From Synchiropus splendidus (Eukaryota; Chordata; Actinopteri; Syngnathiformes; Callionymidae): a stretch of DNA of 64,000 nucleotides. A model generated the notes under the pieces. The model searched no databases, was not told the origin of the DNA, and was given only the letters and a program-made list of their open reading frames with translations. The DNA is taken from contig NC_071348.1 in assembly GCF_027744825.2 (NCBI RefSeq), positions 21,423,563 through 21,487,562 on the forward strand, given 5' to 3'. Below are positions 1-11,879 of the stretch, one piece after another. The position numbers and the translations under genes were made by a program. Position 1 is the stretch's first letter; each line of letters begins with the position of its first letter.

Positions 1-1
1 T

Positions 2-373
2 TTGTACACAGACCATAAGCCCTTAATCAGTCTGTTTCATGAAGGAAAAGCTGTGCCACACATGAGTTCTCAGAGGATCATGAGATGCGCTATTCTGTTA
101 AGAGCAAATGAATATGCCGTGGTGTACCGACGTGGACAGGACAATGCAAACGCAGATGCTCTCAGTAGACTTCCACTTCCAGAGAAAACTGGGGATCCAG
201 ACTCAGAAGACCAGGTATTGATGGTAGAGCAGGATCAGAGTTCAGTGGTCAACTCGGAAGAGCTTCGTAACCATCGTGGACCAGTGAAGACCCCGTACTC
301 GCACCAGTCCGTGAATACATACTCAGAGGGTGGCCCTGTAACCTCGATGTTGCTTTCAGGCCATACACTATGA
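2..373 (+). pseudogene. Ty3/gypsy pol fragment: RNase H end
   Basis: The reading frame opens at the window edge with YTDHKPLISLF and continues through VVYRRGQDNANADALSRLP. This is the conserved end of the RNase H domain in Ty3/gypsy Pol (TDHKPL and NxxADALSR blocks). RNase H removes the RNA strand during reverse transcription. The reverse transcriptase part lies to the left of the window. After about 80 residues the reading becomes non-conserved and stops at 373, before the zinc-binding region expected at the start of integrase. The next domain is in another frame, so this is a relic. Family assignment is secure; the exact lineage is not. Confidence 0.85.
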
Positions 374-401
374 AGCAACAGGAGCTGAATGTACAAGATG
401 G

Positions 402-1323
402 GTGTGTACTGTGGGGGTGCTGTGTGGTGATTCCGGAAACAGGATGTGGTCTGATGTTGAAGCAGTGGTGGTGATTGATGCACATTCAAAGTGGTTGGAG
501 GTCTACCCTGTTTCATCAGCATCTGCAGTGGCTACTGTGAACTGCTTGAGGGCCAGTTTCAGCACTCATGGTATCCCAGAAATGATAGTGTCAGATAATG
601 CCCAGTGTTTTGTGAGCGAACACACTAAAGAGCTTTTGGCACGCAATGGGATCACTCATGTCACATCAGCACCGTATCATCCTTCTTCTAATGGGATGGC
701 AGAGAGAGCGATACAAACGTTCAAACAGTTGATGAAAAAAACATCCGGTGATTCTCCGGAAACCAAACTGAGTAGAGCTTTATTCAGTTATCAGATGGGG
801 AGGAAGTTGAGGTGCATGTTGGATCTGATATACCCAAATTTGAAGACGAAAGTGGAACTGAAACTGGCAAACCAGAAAGTTCAGCATGATCAACATGCTC
901 GGTTCAGAAGTTTTCAGACAGGTGACCGGATGTTCACAAAAAACTATGGTTATGGGTCTAAGCGGGTTCCAGGGTTAATACAGGAATGCACAGGACCAGT
1001 CTCCTACACAATGGTGCTGGGAAATGGGCAAACTGCGTAGACTCGTAGACCAGGTTTTCAGTGGGAAACTGTCCATTTTAACAGGTCAGACATCCTCCGC
1101 GCCCACTGTGGAGGATGTCAAAGTGGAGAATCCACTTGGGGATGGGATCTCACTGGAGACTGAGACAAGTGAAGGGAACAGTGAAGAAGTCAGTCTAAAA
1201 AAAAAAAAAAAAAAGCAGACCGACAGTGATCTGGTATGCTCACCGTCTCAAGGAAGAGTACGACCACAAAAGAACAGGAATCCCCCAGTGTATCTGAATG
1301 ACAATGTTCAAAAAGTGGAATAG
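402..1323 (+). pseudogene. Ty3/gypsy integrase core and C-terminal tail, broken
   Basis: The frame at 402-1040 has VVVIDAHSKWLEV, then VSDNAQCF (second catalytic Asp) and NGMAERAIQTFK (catalytic Glu), the DDE core of a gypsy integrase. The HHCC zinc finger and the segment with the first catalytic Asp are missing, so a deletion separates this from the RNase H frame upstream. A frame change near 1024-1040 leads to a 99-residue tail (1024-1323) with an A14 run at about 1198-1213 and the motif RVRPQKNRNPPVYLND, typical of the end of fish gypsy Pol. The product would insert element cDNA into chromosomes; here it is not functional. Confidence 0.85.
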
Positions 1324-1325
1324 GA

Positions 1326-1740
1326 GATAAAAGTTTTGGACCAAGGTGCTTGCAATTTTCTTATTCTTTAGCGTAAAGAGGCATGTTTTTGTTTTGTTTT
1401 GTTTTGGGTTAGTCGTTTAAGTTGCATTCTATTTTATGACTGTTTTATTATTTTATTAAGTTTTAGGCTTACCCAAGTGTTTATGGTGGTTTTGGGGACA
1501 TGGGTTTTGGGAGTGAAGTTGGAAGACGTGAACAGTTTGGCGAAGAGGTGTTATGATGTGTCATGGGATTATTTGGGGTCACAACTTGGGGGCGCTCTTG
1601 TTATGTTGCCGTGTCATCATCCGGTTTGTTGGAAGTTGGAACCGTGAATAAAAGCTGCTGTGTTGATACCTCCTGTGTGTTTTCCTTTCCGCTTCGGCTG
1701 TCACAGGGTGTGTCACTTCAACCCACTTGGGAGAACGAAT
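1326..1740 (+). repeat. Probable 3' LTR remnant of the gypsy element
   Basis: A purine-rich tract (GGAATAGGAGATAAAAG) directly follows the end of Pol, as a polypurine tract would. The next 400 bases have no coding content but contain an AATAAA signal at 1647-1652 followed by a GT-rich stretch, as expected in an LTR R region. The matching 5' LTR is outside the window, so ends cannot be fixed. Confidence 0.5.
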
Positions 1741-1849
1741 CAAATGTCCGGACCATCATTGAGCAGTGTCACCAGGTTCGCGGACAGGACCCCAGGCGAC
1801 AAGGCCCGGATTAGCGCTCGAGGCCGAGGCGCTGGAAGGAGCGAATTCA

Positions 1850-2600
1850 ATATGAATAAAAAAATAAAAATAAAAAAAAACGCAAATACTATGCTTCAAG
1901 CAATTGTTTTATTTAAAGCAAATTTTCCACACAAACAGAAATTTCCTCCGGTCAGCTGACTGCCCGGGGAGAAGCTGCTGCCGAAGATTCCGACGTCCAC
2001 GCTCGGAGCATGACAAGCGCTGAGTCACCTGCCTTTAAATCCGCTCCTGCGCTGATGCGACAAGTCTCTGCCGTGACTGCAACGAGACCTCAGTCCTACC
2101 AGAAGTTTCCGTGGTCCAGATGAGCCGCTCTGCACCTCTTCAAGTCTCAAGCTTCATCGCTTGATGTGCCAGATTCGCCGACTCCGGGTGTGCATGTGAC
2201 CGGTAAGAATTTACAGGGACACGGCGACCCTGCAGTTTACCGCATGAAGTCCGACATGCCTCGGTGCTCGACTGAAGCTAAATGGCGTTGCTCCCGTGAA
2301 TAGGAGGATGTCGGCATCACTAGCTATGAAAGACCAGCGCGTCACGGCACGCGGCAATCATTCTCCCCTGACTGCGATGAGACCTCAGTCCTGCCTGAAG
2401 TTTTTATGGTCCAGACAAGGCACTCCGCTCGTCTTCAGGTCTCAAGCTTCTTCTCTTGTTGTGCCAGATGTGCCAGCTTCGGCTGCAATTTCACAATTAC
2501 AGAGTCACTCACTCACGCCTCGGTAATTTCACAATCACATTTTGCGGAGTGCCCTGGCACTTCCAGTGAAGTAGAAAGGCTGGTGTAATATTCCTAGCAA
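1850..2600. repeat. Degenerate repeat with an internal ~290-bp duplication
   Basis: The stretch starting near 2085 (GAGACCTCAGTCCTACCAGA) recurs near 2378 with the same order of words: GAGACCTCAGTCC, GTGGTCCAGA or ATGGTCCAGA, then TCAAGCTTC and TTGATGTGCCAGA or TTGTTGTGCCAGA. It is a tandem duplication of about 290 bases. Short ORFs here (2296-2526, 2406-2588) show no family motif. Its position before DIRS-like fragments suggests it belongs to that element or a nested one; this is inference. Confidence 0.4.
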
Positions 2601-2619
2601 AAATTATGAGCGGACCTCC

Positions 2620-2800
2620 GATCCTGGGGCGTCCCCTCAAAGTGTGGCTACTTCAAGCTTAGCAGGCAGTCCTCTGTCCCCCGAAATGCAGTTCACTATT
2701 CGAAATCCTAAAGCAACTGCAACACTCAAAGGATATAATGCCAAATGGGTGTGGACTGCCGTCTGTTGGGTAAACATCCACTGCTAGTCCAATTCAATCC
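2620..2800 (+). mobile_element. DIRS1-like tyrosine-recombinase fragment, short
   Basis: Sequence from about 2625 (CTGGGGCGTCCCCTCAAAGT) through TATAATGCCAAATGGGTGTG matches two other places in the window: 8505-8640, where the frame is readable as a recombinase N-terminal domain, and 9465-9620. The readable peptide has AGSPLSPEMQFTI then ATLKGYNAKW, parallel to the VQLTLQNAKAL/VRAYNANW of the better copy. Too short and frame-shifted to encode anything. Confidence 0.55.
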
Positions 2801-2979
2801 GGACTATTCCCGGTGCAGCTCTGAAACTCCACTGGCACTAGGCCCGCACGTGGTCAGGTACGGAGCCCCCCCTGAGGAGGGACCATCCCACCCGGCGTTG
2901 ACAGAGCCACTTTCGCACAGTAGAATGGCGTCTACGCTGTCGACAACCGGCTCATAGCACTTGAGAACATCATTGCGCT

Positions 2980-4060
2980 CTTTATGAGCTCCATGGACAG
3001 GCTCATCCATCACAGAACCTTTCTTACTCCACCTGAGATTTTGGAGATTCAACAGTCCATCGGCGTGGTGCTCTACTCGCAGCGCTTCCTCCACACATAG
3101 CTGCTGCCCGGGAGGAACAGTCGTATAATAGCCGCGCTGATCATCGCTGCTCCTCTTGGAGAGACCAGTCGGCTGCTCTCACATCTGCTCCCTCCAAAAG
3201 CGTAGAAAGAACTTTGTATCTAAAAGTATGCATCTAAACCAAAGTCTAACTTGAATTAAAAATAAGATGCATTACTTTGGTATCGAGTCTGTTTTTTCTC
3301 TGCCCAAAATGAGGGTTTATCACCTGCCAAGTTCTCTTCCGGTTCCAGTCAGTGCGAACTCTGGCTTCATTTTTTTTTTTTTTGTTTGACATTGTCTCAG
3401 GAGACCAAGCAGTATAGTAACAGACTCTCTGCCTCCTTATCCCTGACATCCTTTGGAAGTATCTGGAGCCAAGAAGTTATGTTTTTCCTCAGCTTCGGCA
3501 CAATAAGAAGCGTAGGCGTAAAATAACTCTTTCCCGTCTCTCAACAGATTCCGTTTCCAACCAAAAGTCAGGAGAGTTTCAATTCTGCCATTAAGTCTTC
3601 TGATTCCACAGACTCGGCAGTTTCCAGCAGGGGTCGCCAGAGGACCGCGAAAGCCACCGCGCTGCGTGCGAGACCTGCTCTGTTCTCAGCTCCCTCGTGC
3701 GATGTCTGATGGGATGTCCGTCTGTGACTCTGCAGCCCTCCAAACCTCTCAGAGGCAAGCAGGACGTTGTCATCTAGAGAGTCATCTCTTTCTGAGGATG
3801 ATTGGGCCGGTACCTCGGGGCTCCATCTTAGGAGAATTGCAGTGTCAGATCCAGGTACACTGCAAGTTTGGGGTACTTCCTCTGACGGCTCAGCTGACAA
3901 AAGCGAATCTATTTTTGAAGAACCAGCCGGACCTGAAGTCCCCAGAGGAGTAGGCGCTGATCATCGACGACCCTTTCGTCTTGTACCCGCCCTGGAGGCC
4001 GGGTCCGCTCCTGTGCTCAGGCCGCCTATCATGACAGAGTATCTTCTGAATTGAAAGCGC
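2980..4060 (+). mobile_element. DIRS1-like internal segment, copy 1 (gag-side)
   Basis: This block aligns in order with 7280-8330 (same strand) and partly with 12370-13060 (opposite strand). Shared words include GGACAGGCTCATCCATC, GAGAGACCAGTCGGCTGCTC, GCCAAGTTCTCTTCCGGTTC and CAAACCTCTCAGAGGCAAGC. The small ORFs at 3568-4054 are Ser/Glu-rich (SSRESSLSEDDWAG), as in the Gag-like region upstream of RT in DIRS elements, but I could not find a diagnostic Gag motif. RT follows at 4155, giving the expected DIRS order. Confidence 0.55.
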
Positions 4061-4154
4061 CTGTGTCCTCACCTGCCCATATGGATCAAGAATATACTCG
4101 ATCATTGACACGCCCTTCAGTTTCACAGTCAACCTCCAGGTTCTGTGACACCAC

Positions 4155-4620
4155 GTGGACCTGAGTGAACTCAAAGAAACAACATGTCTGATGGAGGAGG
4201 ACCACGCTCTCCTGTCAAAGGAAATAATCGAGCTAGTACCAATGCAATCCTCTTACACTGGCTATTACTCCAGGTACTTCCTGGAACCCAAGAAGACAGG
4301 AGAGTGGAGACCTGTTCTGGATCTCAGTCTCCTCAACCAATTTATGACCAGACAGCGGTTCCGGACTACCAGCAGACTCCTGGAGTGTGTCAGAGTGTGA
4401 GAGTGGATGACCTCCATAGATCTTGCAGACTCCTACTTCCACAACACGGTCTCCAGTGTCTTGTGCCTCGTAAATTCGCCAAGTGCGTGGAGGCGTTGCT
4501 CGAACCACTTAGAAGACAGCGTCTGCGGATTCTGACATACTTGGACTACTCGTTGATTCTAGCCAGGTCCAAACAGTCAGTCATGAGCGCACACCAGCTT
4601 AGCAGAAGGGGTCTTTTTCG
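4155..4620 (+). pseudogene. DIRS1-like reverse transcriptase fragments
   Basis: The frame at 4155 reads YYSRYFLEPKKTGEWRPVLDLSLLN, the conserved start of DIRS1-type reverse transcriptase (fingers, YFLVPKK / WRPILDLR-LN pattern). After a frame change, 4440-4590 reads LVPRKFAKCVEALLEPLRRQ then ILTYLDYSLILA, the palm block that normally contains the YLDD catalytic aspartates; here the second Asp is Tyr. With two frame breaks and a damaged catalytic box it cannot be active. DIRS elements move by an RT plus a tyrosine recombinase rather than an integrase. Confidence 0.8.
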
Positions 4621-4629
4621 TAGCTGCAG

Positions 4630-6720
4630 AACAAATTCAACGTCTCTGAAGTGGTTTCAGAGAGTTATCAACAATTTTATGTATGTTGTTCTGAAAGACA
4701 CAGGTCCCTCGTGCTGAAAACGCGTTTTCTGCACTGTTCACTCACTGCTCAGGGCTGTCTCAGAACATAAAAATTTCACCTGGCACTATATCAGAAGCTG
4801 TTATTCTAGTAGGTGCCGAACTAATTCAACATGTCTGAAGTGGTTTCAGAGTGATAACATTTTAATGTTTGTCGATTCCGAAAACGACCTTCGCTTGGGT
4901 GAAAACCCGTTTACTGCACTGTTCACACAGTGATCAGAATAGTCCCAGAGCATGAAAATATCAGCTGCAACTGTTGGAAAAAGACTCTTTTGAATATATT
5001 CCGCACTAAATCCACGTTACTGAACTATTTTCAGGGTGTAATCAACTATTTTATTTTTTTTTTGGTCGGATATCTCACGCTGAAAACGCGTTTTCTACAC
5101 CTTCACTCACTGCTCAGGGATGCCTCAGAACAAGAAAATTTCAACTGAATTTCCACCAGAAGTGGTATTTCTAGTAGTTGCAGAACTAATTCAACATGAC
5201 AGAAGTGATTTCAGAGTGATAATAACATTTTTTTATTTGTCGATTCTGACAACTCGGGCCGAAAACGGGTTTTACATACTGTGCACTCGCTGGTCAACGA
5301 TTCCTCAGAAGATGAAAATTTCACTTGCCACAATAAAAAAAGGCATTTCTATTGGGTGCAGAACTAATTCAACCTGACTAAAGTGATTTAACAGAGTTAT
5401 CAACATTTTTATTTTTATCGGTCTTTAAACCACCATTCCTTTGGCTGACAACGTGTTTTATGCACTGTTCACTCACTGCTCAGGGATGCCTGAGAACATG
5501 AAAATGTCTCCTGCAACTATAGAAAAAACACTCTTTCTCGTAAAATTAACACTAAAGCTACATTTCTGAACTGTATTTCAGAGAGTTTTGAACTTTTTTT
5601 TTTCCTGGTCAGAAACCGAGCCTGGAGAGTTTTCTGCACAGTGCACTCACTTATCAGAATACACTCAGAACAAGAAAATATCACCTGCTGTTAGAAAAAC
5701 ACTCTTTCGAGTACATTCAACACTAAACATACATTTCTGAACTGTTTTTAAAGGGTCATAAACAATTTTATTTTTGACGGTCCGAAACCCACTTTCTCTT
5801 TGTCTGAAAACACTTTTTACGCACTGTTCACTCACTGCTAAGCGATTCCACAGAAGATGAAAATTGCAACTGCCTCTATAACATAAATGGAATTTCTACT
5901 GGGTGATGAACTAATTCAACATGTCTAAAGTGATTTCCGAGAGTTATCAACATTTTTATTTTTGTCGGTCTTTAAACCACCTTTTATTTGGCCGAAAACG
6001 CATTTTACGGACTGTTCACTCACTGCTCAGGGATACCTGAGAACATAAAACTTTCTCCTGCAACTATAGGAAAAACACGCTTTCTAATATAATTAACACT
6101 AAACCTACATTTCTGAAATATATTTCATGGGGTTATCAACTATTTTTTTCCTGGTCAGAATCCGAGCCTCTCTCGGACTGAAAACACGTTTTCTGCACTG
6201 TTCACTCACTGTTCAGGGATGCCTCTGAACATCAAAATTTCACCTGGCACTATAGCGGAAGCAATCTTTCTAGTAGGTGCCGAACAAATTCAACATGTCC
6301 GAAGTGTTTTGAGCGAGGTAACATTTTTATTTTTGTTGGTCTGAAAACCACTGTCATTCGGGCTGAAAATGCGTTTTCTGCACTGTTCACTCACTGATCA
6401 AAATAGCCTCAGAACATGAAAATATCACGAGCAACTATAGGAAAAAGACTCTTTCTAGTATATACAACCCTAAACTTACATTTCTGAACTGTATTTCAGG
6501 GGGTTATGAACAATTTCATTTTGCCGATGCGAAACCACTTTCTTTCTTGCTAAAAACTCATACCTAAGATAAAGTTATCAACATTTTTATGTTGTTCTGA
6601 AAACCACAGTCCCTCGGGCTGAAAACGTGTTTTCTGCACAATTCACTCACTGCTTAGAGGGGTTACTCGAATCATGAAAATTTCACCTGCAATTATCGGA
6701 AAAACAGTTTTTCTCGTATA
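4630..6720 (+). repeat. Degenerate satellite, ~185-bp period, about 11 units
   Basis: The word CACTGTTCACTCACTG or a near variant returns at about 4732, 4917, 5098, 5277, 5461, 5634, 5820, 6010, 6196, 6379 and 6637, a spacing of 175-190 bases with one longer gap. Each unit also holds CTGAAAACGCGTTTTCTGCA, GAAAATTTCACCTGCAACTA and a T-rich GTTATCAACATTTTTAT block. Units differ by many substitutions, so the array is old. No coding content. Inverted units occur at 13.2-13.97 kb and one isolated unit part at about 9930-9990. Confidence 0.85.
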
Positions 6721-6739
6721 TTCAACACTAATCCTCTAC

Positions 6740-7960
6740 GAAAAGGGCACTGCGACAGGCCTACAAACAGCCGAACCGTTCCACAATTTTCTGCTTCCAA
6801 GCCATGGGATGAGTTTGACGAAAGCCAGGCGCTGCTCTGACGTGGATCCGGAGACTCTGTTCCCAGAGTTGGATGAGTTCCGTTTGGTGGAGTCAGGCAG
6901 GTTCCCGTTTGATCTGCACCTGTGCCTCATGGCATCCGCCGCCCATCGTATCGAAGTTGAGCTCTCTCTCCGATGCCTGTTCAAGAATCATCCCACTTCA
7001 CTAACGGCGTGCTGGTGTTGCATGGTGAGACAACACACGGTGCACACCCGCATGTTGTCTGCCCACAACTGGAAGAAATCCGGACTATTCCCGCCACAGT
7101 TCTGACACTCCACTGGCACTGGGATCGCACGTGGTGCGGAACAGAGCTTACTGCCAGGTGGAGGTTTTGGATTTGCGGTGCGGCGTTCCCTTTCACTCAG
7201 CCGTCATGCGCGATGTGCGATGCATGATGCCCTCGCCCCTGGAGCTCGACCTCTCTCCTGAGGTGTGACCATCCCACCTGTGGACAGGCTCATCCATCGC
7301 AGAACCTCTCTCACTCCACCAGAAATTTCGGAGACTGAACACTCCGTCGGCGCGGTGTTCCGCTCGTGGCCCCTCCTACACACAGCCACTGCCCTTGGGG
7401 AACACCGTCGCTGGTCGAAGGGGCGGGGTGAGCACAGCCGCCCGGATCATAGGTGCCCTGATCATTGCTGCTTATCTTGGAGAGACCAGTCGGCTGCTCT
7501 CACCTCTGCTCCTTCCACAAGCGTAGGAAGAAAAAGGTATCTAAAATTATGCATCTAAAGCAAAGTCTAATTTGAATAAAAAAATAATATGCTTTACTTT
7601 GGTATCGGTTCTGTTTTGTCTCTGCCCAAAATTAGGGTTTATCACCTGCCAAGTTCTCTTCCGGTTCCAGTCAGTGCAAACTCGAGTGGCAGCTCTCTGG
7701 CTTCAAAAATTTGTTTTTGTTTGACATCGTCTCAGGAGTCCGAGCAGTATAGTAATAGTATAGTCTCTCTGCCTCATTAACCCTGATGCCAGAACTGTCC
7801 GTGTGAAGTTTCTTGAGCCAAGAAGTTTTGTTTTTCCTCAGCTTCGCCACAATAAGTAGCATGGGCGTCAAATAACTCTTTCCCATCTCTCAACAGATCC
7901 TGGTTCCATCCAAAAGTCGAGAGAGTTTCAATTCTGCCATTAACTCTTCTTATTCCTTAG
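6740..7960 (+). mobile_element. DIRS1-like internal segment, copy 2, arm of a large inverted repeat
   Basis: From about 6740 (GGGCACTGCGACAGGCCTAC) to 7950 this segment is the reverse complement, in order, of 13190 down to 12370: for example CATGGGATGAGTTTGACGAA near 6803 and TTTGTCAAACTCATCCCATG near 13098. It also aligns with copy 1 at 2986-3590. ORFs at 6674-7105 and 7265-7558 lack known motifs and do not stay open in the other copies, so I do not call genes. Confidence 0.65.
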
Positions 7961-8059
7961 ACTCGCCAGTTTCCAGCAGGGGTCGCCACTGGACAGCGAA
8001 TGGACCTCTTCAGAGGATCACTTAGTAGGCACTGCATGCCGGCTCTGTTCTCAGCTCCC

Positions 8060-8880
8060 TCGCGCGATGTCTAATGCTCTGTCTGTCTGTGATTCTGTTC
8101 TCTGCCGCCCTCCAAACCTCTCAGAGGCAAGCAGGACATCTTCATCTAAAGACTCATCTCTTTCTGAGGATTGCTTCGCAGAGAGAACTTCAAAAGTCCT
8201 CTCTGGTTCTCTCTCTATAGATCCAACGACCCTCCACTTGGAGTGGACGCCCTGGCTCATCCAAGGTGGACAGAAGGCCTCCTATATGCCTTTCCTCCTC
8301 CTTGCCTTCTTCTTTCTCTGATGAGGAGAATTCAGCTGGAGAGAGTGAGAATGATTCTCGTGCCTCCAGAAAGCCCCAGCTCCAGCTGGTATCCGGAGAT
8401 GTATCAGATGCGGATCAAAGGCCCCTGGGAGTTTCCTCCATCCAGGTCAGGGCATCTGCAAGCATCAGGAACCCCGAGGGCTCCCCCGGCTCCCCCAATA
8501 CTAGGACGACCCCTCAAGGTTCGGCTTCTCCAGGGTTAACAATTAATCACATGCCCCCTGATGTTCAATTAACTCTTCAGAACGCTAAAGCTCTGTCAAC
8601 CGTCAGAGCATACAATGCTAATTGGACATTTTTTTCCCGGTGGTGTGGAACCCAGTCAGCTTCCGCAGATTCAGCACCTCTTTCTCTAATCCTCTCTTTT
8701 CTCCAGTATCTGGTTAGCGAATGTTGTAGCAGCGCTACATTACGGGTTTTTGTAGCAGCCCTTTCGATGCTACACAATGGTCTGGACAGCCACCCCGTCG
8801 GTGAGCATGGTCAAGTGAGCCGTTTCATGAGAGGAGTGAAAAGGCTTAGACCGACCTCAAGACCTTTATGCCACGACTAG
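8060..8880 (+). pseudogene. DIRS1-like gag end plus tyrosine-recombinase N-terminal domain
   Basis: The ORF at 8266-8880 starts in a Ser/Pro-rich stretch (FSDEENSAGESENDSRASRK) and runs into LTLQNAKALSTVRAYNANW, then LSLILSFLQYLVSE and LRVFVAALSMLHNG, ending SRFMRGVKRLRPTSRP. This is the helical N-terminal, core-binding domain of the DIRS1-type tyrosine recombinase. The catalytic domain with the R-H-R-Y residues is absent, and the RT that should lie between gag and recombinase is deleted. The recombinase would integrate circular cDNA; this copy is dead. Confidence 0.75.
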
Positions 8881-9099
8881 GACCTGCAGCTGGTCCTCAA
8901 TTCACTCTCCAAAGCCACTTGATCAGGCCTCCCTGGTGCTACCAGCTGGGACACCAGTATCTGCTTCATTACAATGCTGTGGAGTGTGCAGCGACCCAAG
9001 ATTCATCGGATTCCTGCATAACTTTCTGTTCTTTTGTTAATAAACTCATTCTTTCTTGCTCAGCTCAGACTAGAACCCTGACTGCAGCTGCTCAGTAAA

Positions 9100-9990
9100 T
9101 GTTTTCTCTCTACTTATGGAGGATTGTTAATGCCACTTTCTGTTTCAGCCGTATATTGGCTAAAAGAAGGCAACACAGTTCCTACTGATCCAGAGTGTAA
9201 GTTACACTCTATATATGAGGGGTCGTTAATGCCACCTTCTATTTCAGCTTACGGTGGCAAAGGCGAGGCAGTAGCTCCTGCCACCCAGAGTGTAAAATTT
9301 AACCCTATGTATTACCTCATAGGTGTTCCAGAGTCCCTGGAGGTGTTCCGGACTGCGTGACTCCGCCACCTGTGCTCACACACACACTCACACAAGGTTG
9401 TGCTGCAACCTGTTCAAGTCCTGCAAACAGTCCTGCAGGAGGGGGCAGAAATTATGAGGGGTCCGCCGATCCCGGGCCGTCCCCTCAAAGCATGGCTACT
9501 TCAAGGTTAGCAGGCAGTCCTCTGCCCCTCGAGGTGCAGTTCACTATTTGAAATGCTAAAGCACCCTTAACACTCAGCTCATATAATGCTATATGGGTGT
9601 GGACTGCTGTCCTTTGGGTAAACATCCACTGCTAGTCCAGTTCATGCAGGGATCTCGAAGACTCAGACACACCTCCAGACACATGTGACCCTATTGGGAT
9701 TTTCAATTGGTATTAAAGTCTCTCTCTGAAGCTGCCTTCGAGCCACTTGAAGAGGCTCCTTTGGAGCTGGTGGCTTTCAACGGAGCTCTACTCCTGGTCC
9801 TGGCCTCCATCAGGAGGGTTTGGAGAAATTTGTGCCTTGTCGAATAGACTCTTTTCCCCAAATCTCTTTGTGTCTCTTCTGAGGTCAGCAATTTTTCAGT
9901 GAATGCTTTCTGTCCTACCCCCCACCCGGAATGGCCAAAAATGCATTTTACGCATTGTTCTCTCACTGCTCAGCGATTCCTCAGAAGATG
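9100..9990. repeat. Mixed repeat fragments after the DIRS relic
   Basis: Two imperfect direct copies of about 100 bases (GGAGGATTGTTAATGCCACTTTCTGTTTCAGC near 9118 and AGGGGTCGTTAATGCCACCTTC near 9220, each ending CCAGAGTGTAA) are followed by a third recombinase fragment (9465-9620) and one satellite-like unit piece at about 9930-9990. No gene is supported. Confidence 0.5.
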
Positions 9991-11872
9991 AATATTTCGA
10001 AACCCTGATCTCCCTATCACGAGACTGACACTCTACCCACTGAGTAAAGCAGTTAAATCTTTCTTCATTATCCTTCAGGGATTTGAACCCCTCACCCCTG
10101 ATGACTAGACGGACACTCTATCCACTGAGCTAGCCAGCCACTCAGCTAACCAGCCACTTCTCTCTCCATCGCAGTTCAGGCATTCAAACCCCCGACCTCC
10201 TGATCACTAGACGGACGCTCTACCCAATGAGCGACTGAGCTACTTCTTTCTCCATGGCACTACAGGGATTTGAACCCCTCACCTCTGATCACTATACGGA
10301 CTCTCTGCCTTCTGAGATAATGAGCCACTGAATTAACTAGCCACTGCTGTCTCCATGTCAGTTCAGGGATTCGAACTCCCGACCCCCTGATTACTTGATG
10401 GATGCTCAACCTACTGAGGTAACCTGCCACTTCTCATTCCATGGGTCTTCGGTGATTCGAGCGGCTGACCCCCGGATCACTAGACCGATGCTCTACCCAC
10501 TGACCAAACCAGCCACAACTCTGACCATGGCTCTTTGGGGATTCGAAACGCTGAACCCCAATCACTAGACGGCCACTCTACCGACTTAACTAACCAGCCA
10601 CTTCTCTATCGATTGCTCTTCAGTAATTCGAACAACTTACCCCCATTACTAAACGGACGCTCTACCCGCTGATCTAACAAGCCACTTCTCTCGATCACAC
10701 TTCAGGGATTTAAAGCCCTGACCGTAAAAAGCCCTGAAGCGATGACTAGACGGACGCTCTACCCGCTGAGCTAACCAGGCACATCTGTCACCATGGCTCT
10801 TCAGGGATTAGCACCCATCAATCCCTGATCACTAGTCTGATACTCTACCCACTGAACTAAGCAGCCACTGAGCTAACCTGCCACTTCTCTCTGCATGGCC
10901 CTTCAGTGATTCAATCCCTCGACTCCCCCGATCACTATACTTTCGCTCTACCCACTGAGCAAAGCAGCTCACTCCATGGCACTTCAGGGATTGGAACCCC
11001 TGACAACACGATCACGAGACGGATGCACTATACCCAGATCTAACCAGCCACTGTGCTAACAAGCCACTTCTACCGCTTTGGTTCTTCAGGAATTCGAACC
11101 CCTCACGCCATGATCACTCGACAGATGCTCTACCCACTGACCTAAACTGCCACTTCTCTCTGCTTGGCTCTTCGGTGATTGGAGGGGCTGACCCCCCGAT
11201 CACTAGACGGAGGCTCTACCCACTGAGCTAACCAGCCACTTCTCTCCATGGGTCTTCGGGGATTCGAACCGGTAAGCCCCCATACCCGATCACTTGACGG
11301 AAGCCCTACCCACTTCTCTCTCCTTGGCACTTCAGGGATTCGAACCCCTGACCAACCAATCACAAGATGGCCGCTCTACCCACTGAGCAAACCTGCCAGT
11401 TCTCTGGCCATGGATCTTCAGTGATTCGCACAACTTACCCCCGATCACGAGACAGACGCTCTACCTACTGAGCTAAACAGACCTCTCTCTCACCATGGCC
11501 ATTTAGGCATTGAAACGCCTGACCTGATCACTAGACAAACACTATACACACTGAGCTAAAGAGCCACTTCTCTCTCCATGGCTCTTCAAGGATTTGAACC
11601 CCTGACGACACGATCACTAGACGGACGCACTATACCCAGAGCTAACCAGCCACTGGGCTAACAAGATTCAATCCCTCGACCACCCGATCACAATACTTTC
11701 GCTCTAGCCACAGAGGAAAGCAGCCACTTCTCACTCCGGAGCTCATCAGGGATTCAAACCCCTGACGGCATGATCACTAGAGCGATGCTCTACCCACTGG
11801 GCTTGCCAACCACTGAGCTAATAAGCGACTTGTATCTCTTTGGCTCTTCTGGAGCTAACCTGCCACTTCTCT
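9990..11872 (-). repeat. Tandem array of ~22 degenerate tRNA-like units
   Basis: Each unit reads, on the minus strand, GGCTGGTTAGCTCAGTGGG (acceptor start, D arm, pol III box A TAGCTCAGTGGG), then GAGCGTCCGTCTAGTGATC (anticodon arm) and GGGGTTCGAATCC (T arm, box B GGTTCGAATCC), ending AAGAGCC. A good unit is 11166-11237, 72 bases. Spacers are 13-20 bases, often ACTTCTCTCTCCATG on the plus strand, giving a period near 88. Aligned to the standard cloverleaf the anticodon position reads AGT (Thr-like) in many units. Arms carry mismatches, so most units are probably pseudogenes or a tRNA-derived satellite rather than working tRNA genes. Confidence 0.8.
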
Positions 11873-11879
11873 CTTGATG

